64,000 bases of DNA from Sinotaia quadrata (lineage: Eukaryota > Mollusca > Gastropoda > Architaenioglossa > Viviparidae): the NCBI GenBank assembly GCA_028829895.1, contig CM054181.1, positions 110,012,860 to 110,076,859 of the forward strand, read 5' to 3'. The notes below the pieces were generated by a model that made no database searches, had not been told where the DNA came from, and saw only the letters and a list, made by a program, of their open reading frames with translations. Made by a program: the position numbers and the translations under genes. This document shows, piece by piece, positions 1-13,500 of the stretch (position 1 is the stretch's first letter; each line of letters opens with the position of its first letter).

Positions 1-562
1 GTTTCAACATACATCTTCCTGTTACAGCCTGATAAGGGCATACACCATAATAAACACAACATAATAATGCATGTAGGTTTCCACTAGAAGCAATGTCCTG
101 TGTTTAACATATTACCTGCAAGTATCATAATTCCCAATTATTCAAGTAATAACCTACTCATATAATACATCTCTACATAAAATTAAAGAATAGTATATCA
201 ATAGCAAAATTCTCTTTCAATCAATAAGTTAACTCTACATTAAGCTAACGGCTGTCTTTCATAACTGAACTTCAGCCAATCCAAATTCAAAATGATTAGG
301 GAATATAATTCCTTTCAACAGATAGAATTTAATCTCATCCCTTTGGCTGTTTCTTTCTTTATAAATATTACCCATTAAATGAAAACTACACACCCACATA
401 TAACCGGTTTACATTATAATAGTAAGTTCTAACACATTCTTTGCCTGAGTTGTTATTTTAACTATGGTACTTACAAAACACACAGTTCCCAAAGATCATG
501 TCACGCTCACATTAATTTAATATTTAATTAAAAATAGGGATAGACAACTCTACTTCGTCACA
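1..562 (-). repeat. LTR family A, truncated by window edge
   Basis: Minus-sense copy; its 5' LTR end would be TGTGACGAAG at 562 reading left. It shares with the copies at 15110, 31110 and 43143 the sequences around 'CATACATCTTCCTG', 'ATACATCTCTACATAAA', 'GCTAACGGC..TTTCATAACTG' and 'AAAATAGGGATAG'. Confidence 0.7.
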
Positions 563-977
563 GAGTTATATTAGCAAATTTTTGTTAAAATATTACTTAG
601 TCTGGTAATTTTTGTATGATAAGTATGGTACACTCATTTATTATATCTCACGTTGCTATTAAAGTAAATAATGATACTATCTTTGCTCATTAATGGAGGT
701 CTTCGTAGACAGCCAATTATTATTATCAATCAATTTAAAACTTCGTGTTATTCCTTTCAAGTTGTAGCTATTTACCTATGACTCATATGTAAAAGATTAA
801 AAACAACGAGTAATATGCAATACAATATTCACATGACAATATCGTATCACTTATTTTAAATTGCTGTTATCTAACAGAGTGATTAATGCCTTGTCTGATT
901 TTAGAAAAGCATAATTGCGGTAGTTTCGACATAGTCAATTATTATTATTATTATTATTATTATTTCTTTTGTCACAG

Positions 978-1154
978 GTATCACATCTCTTTCCTCACAC
1001 GCACTTCAAAGAAACAGTGTTTCGAGTTATCTTAAGACCTAGCGACTGTCATGAAACTGACAAAGAGCGTTTTGACAAGTTAAAAAAGGGTTTCGAAAAC
1101 TGGAGAAAGGAAGAAACAATATCACAACGAACTCGAAGAAGAAATACTGTGTGA
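978..1154 (+). CDS. Terminal exon of an unidentified gene
   Basis: An open frame of 58 codons follows a good 3' splice site (pyrimidine-rich stretch ending TTTTGTCACAG at 977) and ends with TGA at 1152-1154. The product is basic and hydrophilic, with a charged stretch (DKERFDKLKKGFENWRKEE) and a C-terminal arginine run, so it looks like a real protein C-terminus and not translated repeat. A poly(A) signal AATAAA lies at 1509-1514. The upstream exons would be left of the window or hidden in the first kilobase. I do not recognise the family. It is unlikely to belong to the SAMHD1-like gene, whose start is 15 kb away and which has its own initiator. Exon status is inference from splice site, codon content and the poly(A) signal. 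Confidence 0.55.
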   Translation, partial: VSHLFPHTHFKETVFRVILRPSDCHETDKERFDKLKKGFENWRKEETISQRTRRRNTV

Positions 1155-1554
1155 TGTTTTTTTTTTAATTCTGAATATGGATGTGATCATTTTTTTTAAA
1201 AGGTTTTAATAGAAAATACCCTGATTTAAATTACTTGAGTACTATCACAATTTTTCCAGTTACTGGTTACATGAATACGTGCATTAATGTACACTCGTGT
1301 ATATTTTTGATAAGACATGCTTTTACATTATATGTATTTCAAAAATGAAATCGTGCATTTTTCTCTCTTTTAAAATGTATGATCTCATTGACAATATGCG
1401 ATATTATCAAAGGATTTTAAAATATTTGTTGTGGCATTTCATCATTTGCTGTTGCTTAATTTTTAAATCATCAGATAACTATTGCTAATCAAATTTATAT
1501 TGTCTTTAAATAAATGTAAGAAAATTTAACTAGCAGCAAAAATAGTTTACCAAG

Positions 1555-1578
1555 ATAGATGGATGGATGGATGGATGG
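1555..1578. repeat. (GATG)n microsatellite
   Basis: Six tetranucleotide units. A mixed GATA/GATG run of similar kind is at 2457-2492. Confidence 0.9.
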
Positions 1579-3786
1579 AAAGTAGATGGGGACCTAGAGT
1601 CGGAGTACCTAGTTCATAAACAGGAGGACAATGGTGACGTTCAATGTTGATGGCGATCACAGCAACAGAGATGACAACACAATTGGTTGTTGTTATATTC
1701 TCTTTATTTTCATGTAGACACACATCATTCAAGCCATACACACTCTTTATATTCTACAGGGCGGGCTTCTCCGAGGCCCATGTAACCGAAAATAAAAATC
1801 TAGTGTGAAAGGCTTCTGAAAATAACTTGTGTATTTCTTTACTTACATTCAAATATCAAGTATAGCTAAATGTGTAGAAAATATATAACAAATCAAATAT
1901 ATAACAAACCTACCATATTCATACTTTAATATACAAATCTTTCCTAATACATAATCTAAAGATTTAACCTATATTAAAATAAAATCTCTGTTTGTGTTCT
2001 GTAGGAAAAGCATTTACACACACATAAATTACAAAATACACAAATACAATAACAATATTCAATCACAAAAGTATGTCAATAAAAATATAAACTATTTCCT
2101 TTCTGAATATATAAATGTCAACTTTAGTTACTAACTACCTAGAAACAGTATGCAACAATAAAAAGCATGCACTCTAACAGTCTATAAATTAGTATTTACA
2201 TGTTTATGCTTCAATATACCGAACAATTTAAAACAGAGGGAGCGATAGTGACCTAATGTTTAGACAGTCTTGGTCTACTAGTAAAAACAATAAAGGCTGT
2301 ACACAAATGCACCAGCATGCACTACGATATACGAACATAAATACCTGCACACAAAACGTTATCTAAATAACGGGGGCTATGATGGACTATGCAAGTCCGC
2401 AGACTCCAGTGAACAAACACAAAATAATACATTGAACGCATGGGTGCTACAGATGGATGATAGATAGATAGATATATAGATGGATAGATAGATCTGTGTA
2501 TGTATGTTGTGCTTAAGTGTGTCAATTTTAATCATATATATCCAGGTCATCTGGAAATGTACTTATTGTATATCTTGGGATCAACGTATAGCATCATATT
2601 ATACAGGAGATTAATTCTACTAAGCATTTGCTCTTCCTTTTAATGTAATTAAATAATGTATCTATCACTTTATTTATCAAAAACAAACACTATGAGTCAT
2701 AAACGAATAGATGCAATCCTCATCGGACAAAGAAAAGGAACTTAAATCCACTTATGCAATTTCTTATGAAATATAAAGAAAATACTGTATAGCCTACTAT
2801 GGCTCAAGTGTTATGGAAGATGATCTAAAAGAGAGAAATTGTTAGAAATTATAAGGTTGTAACTATTGCTTAGAAGTTCAGTGACGAAGTCTAGTTATTG
2901 TAATCGAATGTCTGATTTTATATGATGTTTACTGCTAAAAATATTTAATCGTTTATATAACAACTTGTTGTGGACACCCAATACTTAGTTTTTCTTAGTA
3001 CAATAATAGTAGTATAGTTGAGTCAATTATGATAAAATCACAATGTTAGGCGTATTTGAAAGATATATTATTCATATTACTTTAGAAAGAGTGAATTAAA
3101 ATTAAAATATTTTACTTTAATAACAAATAACCATATCAGTCCTGTCAATCATCAGTATCTGTGATAAGGGAGGTTATTAGATTGATAATCAAATTAATTA
3201 ATCCACAGCGATAAATTATTTTAACATGTAGATGAGAAATAACAATTTCTCTGTGTCTCATTTAGTAACAATTTTATTATCACACTAATTGTTATCAAAC
3301 TGAAACCATTTATACCAATTTATGGTCCATTAGCTCCAACAACTAAAAAGAAAGTATTGTCTTTCTTCTTTCATTTTGCCCATATATGTTTGTGCCTTTG
3401 CATATCTCTCTCCTTGAAAGTGTTCTTATTTAATCTATGCTAGCTGTTCAACTTTATAAGCAATAATTATTCACCCCACCACCACCAATCAACATATCTT
3501 TTTATGTATTCAGAAAACGTAAGTTTTAACAATAAAATATTTAAATGAATTAAAATAAACATATTTAACTTAGAACTTAATTCAGTTAGCAAGTAGACGC
3601 TAAGATAATTCATATATACATACGTATGTGTGTGCGTCTTTTCATTCCTAATATTCAACTTGGTCAAATATGAAAATGCTAATGGCGAAGGGAAAGAAAT
3701 CGTCATAGAGACAATTTGTACTAGAGTACCTGTACTGGAAGGAATTCATCTGATTTCGATTGTGTCTTGTACATTTTCTTTGTTCC

Positions 3787-3832
3787 ATCTCTCTCTCTCC
3801 CTCTCTCTCTCTCCCTCTCTCTCTCTCTCTCT
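3787..3832. repeat. (CT)n microsatellite
   Basis: Interrupted CT dinucleotides with CCC interruptions. Confidence 0.95.
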
Positions 3833-4304
3833 TAGAAAGAAATGTTCGGATTCATTTAAGGCCCATCCATATTCACTATAATGCAAATCACTCATTGTCT
3901 AGCACCCGAAGCGCTGATATACACTTGCAGATGCATTTGCATAACTTGCCTTATTCAAACTTAAAGGGTACATATTCACTTACTTGAGGGTTCAGTCCAT
4001 CTCTTTGTTTCTGCTGGGTAGCCATTTTGCGTCCTGAAATAGACTTGGTCCAAAAATTTCCTTTCCGTCGCAATATCCAAACGACAGGACTACTAGATTA
4101 CGTACATCTAAAGGAATGGCCATTTATAGCTTTCAGCCAGCAACCCTACTATTTTATTTGACATAGATGGCTGGAATCAGTACTGCGATCAAATGAATGG
4201 AGATTTGTATAAAGGATGATATAAATCATGGCTAGGTCGATGTTCCTAATATCCATGATATGAATACAGAGATAGTTTGCTTTTGTGCTCAGTCATCGAG
4301 CGAG

Positions 4305-6250
4305 CATGCTACATTTGGCTCATGACCCACCCACAATTGGTCTTCTCAGACTACGGAAAAATTTAGCGCATGTTGTGGCTGAGTGTTATTGGCTATGTAT
4401 GATGTGGTCATAACTTGTTACTATCAGACATGCTATATCTGTCAGTGAGTGAACAGGAAAATGGAACATCCCATTTAATTAGATGAAACCCCAATAATTA
4501 GCATCCCTTTCAGGTGTGTAGCCATCAATCTCATTGGAGAATTTGTGCCCTCATCAGGTCTAGGCCATAAATGGATTCTCGCCATCATTGATTATGCTAC
4601 ATGATACTCTGAGACAGTCATGTTTAGCTCTATTATTACCATATATCTAGCAAATGCACTGTTTACCATTTTCTCATTTGTAGAATGTCTGGAAGAAAAT
4701 TTATTCTACAGAGGGACTCAATTTATGAGCGAGTTTGTTAAAGAGATTAATCAACGTTTGAGGGTAAAGCAGTTTAGAACTACTCCTGCAATAGATCCGT
4801 TAGGGGACCCATATCTATATTATGAGATTATTTAAAATAGAGTGGACTAAACAAAGGTCCATGAAAAGTAGGTGCCAACATGTGATTGAAGTTGCTAACT
4901 GTATTGAACATTTATAGAGCATGATAAATGAATCTTCGCGATATTTTCACTGATAAACCTAAAAAAACAAATCTGTGTTAATTTATGGTTGGACTACAGG
5001 ATCATAATCCAAAGGATCAAAATCCAATCAGCATGAAACCCTATATTTTACCTTATGCTAAATGGGATGCTGTTAAGCAGGAAAATGACTCTATGCTAGC
5101 CTTGATTGAAAAGGTGGAGTCCCTATATAGCTCTCTGAAAGTCTTTGTAAAACAGAAGGATGGCACACACCAATATTGAGAACACTACAGACAACTGAAT
5201 ATATGGGTCATTTTCATATCTGAACTGATGCCTGATCCAGAGCATCTGTTTACTAGACTCAGTGGAGCTAAATATTGTTTTCAAGCTCGATTTTGTAAAA
5301 CGTTTTTTTTGCAAATTCCAGTCTGTGAAACAGACAAGACAAAGTTAGGGTTTAACCAAAATCAATGTCGGTTGATGTCATTTGGAATCCTCACTGAACA
5401 GCTGTTTTCACCAAGATGATGTGATTGCTCATCAAATCCATGAAAGGCTGACCTGTGTCTAATTTCATGGATGGCGTAATAGTAGCTTCTGAGACTCTAG
5501 AGGAGCACATCCGAGTGGTATAGAAATTGTTCCAGTGTTTGAGATAGTTTAATCTTACTGCTATACAGACCACATATTTTGGGGATATTTTAAACTCGAA
5601 TATTTGGGATACAGAGTAGTGCAAGGTCTCATGTGGTTGGAAGCTTCGAATGTATGGAAACATCAAGACATGCTGAGGCCACATGGGAAGACGAATGTTA
5701 AATGTTTCTCAGGATTGGCTTGTTACTATTGGAAATTCATCCCCAAATTCAGTGCTATGCCAAACCACTCAGTGAGTTGAGAGAAAAGGCAGTCCATAGA
5801 TAGTGATCTGAAATGAGGAGTGTGAAACCAGTTTTACCAGTTTAAAAGACTTTGTCTCGAGCTCCTGTTCTATATTTACCAGATTTTGATAAAGAATATG
5901 TACTCCGAACTGATGCAAGTAATGCACTAGGCACCATACCGATGCAAGCGCATGGTGATATTCTATATCCAGTAGCTTACTCAAGCCATACGTTAAATGT
6001 GGCTGGAAAAAATATTTAAGAAAGAATGTCTCGGAATTATCTTGGTTGTCCAGAAATTCCAATCGTGCCTATATTGCAAGAATTGTGTCATTCAGACAGA
6101 TCATCAACCTTTCGCCTACTTAGCACATTTAACTAAAGCAAATGGGTATATGAGTAGGTGGTTACTACTACAACAGTATAGATATACTGTATAAATAATT
6201 AAAGGCACTGATAAAATAGTAGCCAACTAATTGTCCAGAGCAGTAGAGAC
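4305..6250 (+). mobile_element. Decayed Ty3/gypsy pol, order integrase-RT-RNase H
   Basis: Pol pieces in several frames, broken by stops. At 4305-4440 an integrase zinc-finger-like stretch (LAHDPPTIGLLRLRKNLAH, then a CxxC), at 4510-4810 the integrase core (INLIGEFVPSSG, IIDYAT, RGTQFMSEFV). From 4980 to about 5740 comes reverse transcriptase: YILPYA, EKVESLYSS, KDGTHQY, FLQIPVCETDKTKLGF, then the catalytic loop as FMDGVIVASETLEEH, where the second aspartate of the usual DD is glycine. From 5860 RNase H: LPDFDKEYVLRTDAS, KKECLGI, IQTDHQP, ending near a KGTDKIVA motif at 6200-6230. Stop codons and the lost aspartate mark it as dead. No integrase follows RNase H before the LTR relic at about 6500. 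Confidence 0.85.
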
Positions 6251-6499
6251 AGGAGGATAAAGATTATATCATTGATTGTATTGATATATGTATTACCACA
6301 ATTTCTACTAATGTATAGAAATTCTACTGTTTATATTGAAGGCAAAATTTAAGGAACTAGATTAAAAGTGTATCAGTTGATTATGTGAATATATTTTGTA
6401 AATCAGTCATATAGCTTGCTGTATACTGCCATGCGTCGTGGTAGAGTTTCTTTGCAATTTAAAATGGAAACCCCATTTGAAGAAAAGACAAGATGGGCA

Positions 6500-7112
6500 C
6501 AGGAGGGGGAGACAATGGCCGAATGCGTAAACAACTCAGGTAAAGAATATGCTAGAATTTGCTGATGTAATCCAAACCATTTATATCTGGAAGAGTAGTT
6601 TCTCAGACTAATAGTCTCACACATGTTCATAACAAATTCATCCAATGGGATGGACCGAAAGTTATTTTGTTGAAGAAATTCTATATTCTAATCTCTTTGA
6701 ATTTTGAAATAACAAGTCTGGTCATAAAGGTGATCATTAGCTTATAGTAATTTAACAGATTGATAAAGAAAGAATGGATTTAAAATATTTCGTACATGTT
6801 TGCTATTGATCTGTGATTTTAATTGGAGAATGTACTTGAACCATTATATTTATGTTCAATAATTTGTTTGCGTTGTACATTATACTTGTGAATTTTGATA
6901 GATGGCATATTTCCTGTGCTGTGTCTGTCTCATGCTAACTAATATTATTGCAGGATTTGTAAGCTGAGAATGCGTGTAAGAGAGAAAGGAGTTTTAAATG
7001 AAATATGCCAGAAATTTAATGCTGCTTGAATTTGACTTTTGCAGAAAGGAGCACCCGTTTTTCGTTTTGTAACTAATAATAATCATAACCATTAACTAGG
7101 ATGGTGTAGGCA
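6500..7112 (+). repeat. LTR family A, 5'-truncated, downstream of gypsy pol
   Basis: Plus-sense copy: starts inside the family at GTAAACAACTCAGGTAAAG, continues through CCAATGGGATGGACCGAAAG and ends near AACCATTAACTAGGATGGTG. A purine run (AGGAGGGGGAGA, about 6500-6512) lies at its left edge. Same orientation as the pol relic, so it may be that element's 3' LTR. Confidence 0.65.
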
Positions 7113-9059
7113 TTAGAGGTCAATTTTGAGATTTCACTTGATTTTAAAAGTTTTACATCTCTGCTGTAAGACTTTACACTATTTCGTGTATATTTGATCT
7201 CTAAATATTAAAAGAAAGATATTCGAATGTAACAACTGTGTTTATAGCTCGTGAAAGTGGTCCAAATATTTCAGCCCCTTTGCTTAGAATAGACCCATAT
7301 GTCTATATATTACTGCAAATAGGGAACCCAATGAAAGCTCAGAAAATAAGGGAAGTCTATAAACAATTTGTCACTTAGGAGGAATATACTTTTGTTAACT
7401 GGTGTAGATTAGCCACATGATCGTACGTTAATCGTCAACGTATACACGATTATCGTAATCTACAAAGCAGAATACTAGTAGCAAATGCATTGAATTTTGC
7501 ATATGGGGCAACTATATTTGATTTTAGAAGTGACAGAGCAATGGAGGAGTTGATTTTTGACTATTTTAAGGCAAAATCAGGCTATCAATACGAGAAAAAT
7601 GCGATGGCATATCTGACAACGAGTTGTCTGCTCTTGCACACAAAAAAAGTTCAGCATCAGCAGGGTCTAAGGACAATACAAGTTTGCCAGAGAGCATGGC
7701 TAAATTTATCGTTTGAGTGTTGATGGGATTTTAACAAAAGAATGACGAAGGCTGTGTACACTACTATAGTCTAATTAGCAGTAAATAATATGGTTCTAAT
7801 TTAATAATATATTTAGCATAAATGTATCTTTAAAAAGTGCGCTTATATCTGTGCTAGTTTTGGTGTTTCATGCTATGTCCGAGTTACCGTTAATAAGGGA
7901 AAATAATTCCAAGAAGTTGCTATATGTTTAACATGGGGTTTACATTACAATATGTAACTATAAAAATTGGGAGAAAATATTTAAACATTTTTGAAGGATG
8001 CCATTTGACACATCTTATGTGGGAAATAATATACTTTGATGCCTTTTTTCAGAAATGATTACTTTTATTTTGTCATTTTATTAACAAATACTTCATTTAT
8101 AAACACAAACGTTGCTAGTCTTGCATACCTACGAAAATTATTATAGTTATGCATACATTAATAACAATAAGGTAAAACTATTACCTCGTTAAGGTGACAT
8201 ATTTATTTATTTTAACCTTGTAATATCATATAAAACATGATCGTATGCAAAATTAGACTAGTTCGCATCATAGAGAGTTAGATTAAAATTATACATTTTG
8301 ATCATTTTTGTAGATGAGAAACTGTTTGTGATATAATCCATCACACATGGAATATATCATACTTCTTTTACTGAATGTGCACCTGCATAATTTCTTGAAT
8401 CAGTAAAGTATATAAATAATTCAACATAATTATTTATCAATAAAAAGAAAGGCAAAGTGTAGATTAAGTAAATACATAAATTACTTCATACAATTTTCTT
8501 GCAATTAAATGAAAATAATACCTAAATGAGCTCAGATACTGCTTTTTTACAATTAAATGAAAACAACTCTTATAATATACAAACAGTAGAAGTAAATTAG
8601 AGAAATAATTAAAGTCAATGATGATAGCTGTCACCAGCACATGTTTACAATCAAGCTGTTTGCAAATTCACTGCTTTCTTATTTAGACAACGGTCCAACG
8701 AACCCCTTCTAGGCACATCTCACAACTGCTCCAGAATCTTTGATGTGCTTACAAAGCCCAACCCTGTAGAATCGTCCCAAACCTTCGCATGCAATATCAA
8801 AAGCACATTACTTGGAGTGTTCTAGAATCTTCATGAGCGTTCACTCAACACACCACGAGGAATGTTCAAAATAATATTCGTGAATTCTCGAAACAAAACT
8901 AAAGCCTCAATTTTCGCTGTATTGGCTTTGGAACAGAATTTACAGGAACCAACTTACAGCAACACTTTACTGATAAGGTGGATGATAACGCTGATGCTTA
9001 AGCAGTCACTGTAGCCTTAGTTGAGAAAAGGTGCGCTTTTTGCTGCAAAAGTAAAATTA
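7113..9059. other. No gene seen
   Basis: AT-rich. A 77-codon plus frame (7490-7723) has no recognised motif. Confidence 0.55.
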
Positions 9060-9555
9060 AGGCAGTACTACATTTCAGGCCTATTTCATTTCTAAAACTC
9101 CTTTCTCTCTTACAAACATTCGCGTCTTACAAATCCTGCAATCATTTCGTTAGCCCCATATATACACAGCATCATAAATATAGCACTGATCAAAATTCAC
9201 ACGTATAATGTACAATATAATCAAATTAGAGAACGAAGAAATAATGGTTTACTTACATTAGCATTCTCTAATTCAAATCATAGATCAATAGCAAACATGT
9301 ACGAAATACTCTTAAATTGTTTCTTTATCAATCAGTTAACTTACCATAAGCTAACAATCGCCTTTATGACTGGACTTGAGTTATGTTCAAATCAACGTAA
9401 TTTTCGGTCCATCCTCAATGGATGAATTTGTTATGAACAAGTTGAGACTATTAGAAAAATCACTCATCCAGTTGGAAATGGTTTGGATTGCATCAGCAAT
9501 TTCTATCATATTATACAGTTGTTTACTCAACTCAGACGCTTAAAATTATCAGCAG
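9060..9555 (-). repeat. LTR family A, partial
   Basis: Minus-sense copy, closest to the copy at 6500-7112, with which it makes an inverted pair (shared GGTCCATCC, CAAATTCACTCATCCAGTTGG-type and CATAAGCTAACAATCGCC blocks). Confidence 0.6.
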
Positions 9556-9772
9556 GCATTAGAAGCGACGATATGTAGGCGTCTCCGTTCTCACCACCAT
9601 TGGAATTTCCATGGTAGATATTAGCCCTACAAGATGAGTCATGCGTCGATCATAGGGAATCACTCACGATGAGGAACCATATCGATGATCCCAAGGACAA
9701 GAAAAAAGGCACGTTCTAGAAATATTCAAGCGTGATGATGCTTTAATTCAGTCTATATAATTTTTTACTCCC

Positions 9773-9852
<80 letters not shown>

Positions 9853-10526
9853 GTCACTAAACTTACATGTCTGCAAGAGAATTGTTAGCCCTCATACACA
9901 CTTCACTTGATACACATGCTATAAGTTTGATTGATCTATAACAGACTCACACATTCAATAATACATAGTTAATTTAAAATATACATATCAAATGAATCAA
10001 TCCAAAATATACAATATATCTAGATCAAGGAACAAAATCGTTTTAAGTCCGATACATGAAATAATAATTCTAATATACAAATTATTCTAAATTCATTCTC
10101 ACGTATTATACCAGACAAGTCATGGTCTGCCTTTAGAACTGGACTTCGAACAACGATCGCAAGTATTGAAAAAGAGTTTGACTGGCCTTTTATCCTAACT
10201 TCGCATGTCAACTAACCGGAATCACTCATCTCACCCCTCCATCCACCATTCGTCATTCAGTCGCGTTCGCAACTACATATTTAAGCTTCCGGTCGGAAAC
10301 CATCTCTCCAGTCAGATGTCACTCATCTCACCCCTCCAGCAACTGTTCGTCATTCAGTCGCTTTCGCAACTACATATTTAAGTTTCCAGTCTCTGCCCTA
10401 GGCTATGAGTCCGTTACTCTATCCGCATTGACTTAGCACATGAAGAAGCGTGAAAAATGAATGACTACCCACACCTTTCCATTAATCGTTTTTTCCATTA
10501 TGCAAGAGTGACTCTCAAGCGTCACA
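9555..10526 (-). repeat. LTR family B, minus sense, with 97-bp tandem repeat
   Basis: Resembles the left part of the element at 54170-55545: shared ACTTACATGTCTGCAAGAGA, AATATACAATATATC, TTAGAACTGGACTTCG and the end GTGACTCTCAAGCGTCACA at 10526. It contains an expanded (TC)n at 9772-9850 and two copies of a 97-bp unit from 10222 and 10319 (each has TCACTCATCTCACCCCTCC and GCAACTACATATTTAAG). Confidence 0.65.
9772..9850. repeat. (TC)n microsatellite inside LTR family B
   Basis: About 79 bp of TC; the copy at 54965 has only a few units in the same place. Confidence 0.95.
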
Positions 10527-13500
10527 ACATCCATTCATTTTACGTACCCCCCCCCCAACTCATACACACGCACAGGTGTGTCCATACTCGATTTTCACTT
10601 TAGAAATAGACTTTAGCATAACATTTCCAAATAATACAAATTACATATAACATCTCATCTTAAAATTATAGATCAAAATGAAAATGTATAATTAAAATAT
10701 GCAGGATATTGTTTTTCATAAACAATAATTACATAGCACGAATGCAGTAGGTTTGTATGCTGTCAATAAAAATATACATACATCATACATTTAATACATT
10801 TTTGTCATTGGGTGGATGCAAGTGAAGTCAAATAGATGATCTGACTCTATTGCTTTAGGAAATGGCATCGAATAAGCTATTAACTAAATTATTCGTACAT
10901 AAATCAGAAGTTTACGAATTGGAAATAAAAAGTTAAAATGGTAAAAGGTCCTAATGTATATATTTTTTAAATATTTCCTTCTTTATTAGTATGATTCTCT
11001 GTATACATTTTCCGTCAAACGAAAGCATTAATTTCTATGAGTGGTATCAAATAAATGTAAAATAATACGCCTACATCTGTATACAAATCTTTCCATTTCC
11101 AGACGAGGGATAACAGCATATTTGTAGTATATATGTTTCATTTCATATTGATTTAGAATAACTTTCGTCCAAACTAATTGCTTCTTAATCATGGTTATGA
11201 TTACATATCCATAAATGAAAAGAATAAATATGTATTGTCAATATTATGTTTACTTCGTATGCTAACTGCAACCAAACCTTAGACAACGCAGCTTTCAAAG
11301 ACCTGTATCTATCTACATGCAAGGCGTAACGCGTAACAGCTGAACGGATTGGATCTACTCATACATTATCTCTCTATTAGGAAAATACTTTTCGATTTAC
11401 TAATAGCTTTTCTGAACTGCCAGAGCAGTTGCTTAGTTTATATATGTAGACAAAGTGCAGCGCCTCAACTGGGAGCATGACAGGCAGTAAAGAAGAACGG
11501 AAGGTAAACATTATTTACTTCATACGATTATTTAAAACAAATTTGTTAGCTGTCATTTGTTGTCGTCTCTAATCAGCTATATTTGACAAATTAAAACTTC
11601 AACGAAGTAAATAAAAATATTTGGATATGTCTCAGAATTAAAAAAATATCTAATACAGGTATTAAAACTATTACTAAATACTTTAGAATAAGAAATATCT
11701 CCTCACGCCTAATTAGCTAACTCCGCAACCGTACTGCATAGAATAAAAGGCATAAGCAAAAATGAGTCTGAATGCGTGTATGTTTGTATTTTTGTGTATG
11801 CGCTCGTTTCTGTGTGTATGTATGTGTCTTAGAGTGTAAGAGAAACACAGAGGGCGAAAAAGATTGACTTTAAAAACAAAAACACTTCTATCGTTTTGAA
11901 TACGTCATAACTGTTTTAGTTTTGTGCCAATATGATAAGCACGCTCAACTGTCAAGCCATATCTAATTACAGAGAGACAATAGAGCCACGTATAAGAAAA
12001 ATGTACAGCGTAATCAGGAATTGATGAAGAAATATGCACGATACACAAAACCACTGACTTGAGATAAATGTTAAAGCCTAGGTGAACAGAGGTTGTGGTG
12101 TTTAATCGTGCGAGCTACACAAGCCAGCTCTGGTAAACAACTTTGAAGGGTGTGTAGATTTGTATGTGGTGCATACCAGTGAATAGGCTATACGCTGCAT
12201 GTGTTGGGGTATAATTTGGCACTCGTATTTCAAGTTTCTGTATGCAGGAGCATATTGAGTAGTTCACTGTAATTAAAGTTGTAGGCACAGCTTGGATTAG
12301 AAGATTGTTATTTAAATAGGAAAATAATGTAATCTACTGACTAATGAACAGCATGGACTCGATGGACCAGCACTGAGACAAGACAATTCAGTCATTCTTT
12401 CATTCACTCGCATATTGTCCTTCTCTAGATTACTTTATTGCCCATAATTTTATTGTTTATGCTCTTTTCAAACGCACATACCCACTAACAGAATACGCTG
12501 ACTACAGAGATAAGAATGATATATATGCAGTGTCAAAGGTACACACGCAGAGATGTTGATGAGTGTGTTATAAACCCATCCCACCCCAAATAAAATATAG
12601 AATGCTCCTATATTATACAATTTTATTACAATGTTCAGGCTTTATTCGATCTTGAATTCTCAATTCAGGACAGTGTTTAGCAATACAGATTCGCACACTG
12701 CAAGTCATGTTAAAAAGGTCGTGTTCATTTTTTATCTCTCTTTCGTACTTAAACTTAATGCCTTGATTTAATTCTTTCATCTATCATTTTTCTAACGTAT
12801 TATAAAAGTGTATATATATATATATATATTCCATCTACCTCATGAATAACAATAGAACATGTCCTTCCTTCCTAACACCGACTAATACCAGGTTAAAATA
12901 TAAGTTACAATTTTTTTTCTGAAACATACTTGCACTGATAAATCGTTGAATTGCAAAATTCTACTGAGTTGCACATTATTAACACTAATCAGTTACTTTA
13001 TTTCTTTTTACAACACTACCTAAAAACAAATGTATACAACCTTTTAAGCAGAACATGTTAGTAGAGTATCGTATTACTTTAAATAATAGATACATGCATA
13101 GTGAAACAACTCACAAACTCGCATACTACTACGTTTACATTAGACGAACATTCTTAGGCTAGAATACTAAACAACTTTTGTTCATTGTAAAATGTTCATT
13201 CATAATAAATACTAATACTTGATAACAGACCTTTAAATCATTTAAATGCCAGATTGAACACATACCGTAGACTCATCTAAATGGAACAGATCAAACGACG
13301 CATGACGTTGACCTTTACCACATTTTCTAGCAGTACAATTGTAACGTTGCATACAGTACTTAATAACACTGATTTCATTGCAGACTACTAAACCAACTGT
13401 TTAACATTTATATCAAGTCGTATTGTAAGTAAATGGCGCAAGGGATGTCATGATGATATTTCGAAATATTAATTCTATGTGATTATGGCACGATGAGCGA

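Larger units (their letters stand above)
1510..4300. other. No gene seen
   Basis: AT-rich DNA with short GATG/GATA and CT microsatellites. Small open frames here are short and lack splice sites or protein-like composition. Confidence 0.6.
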
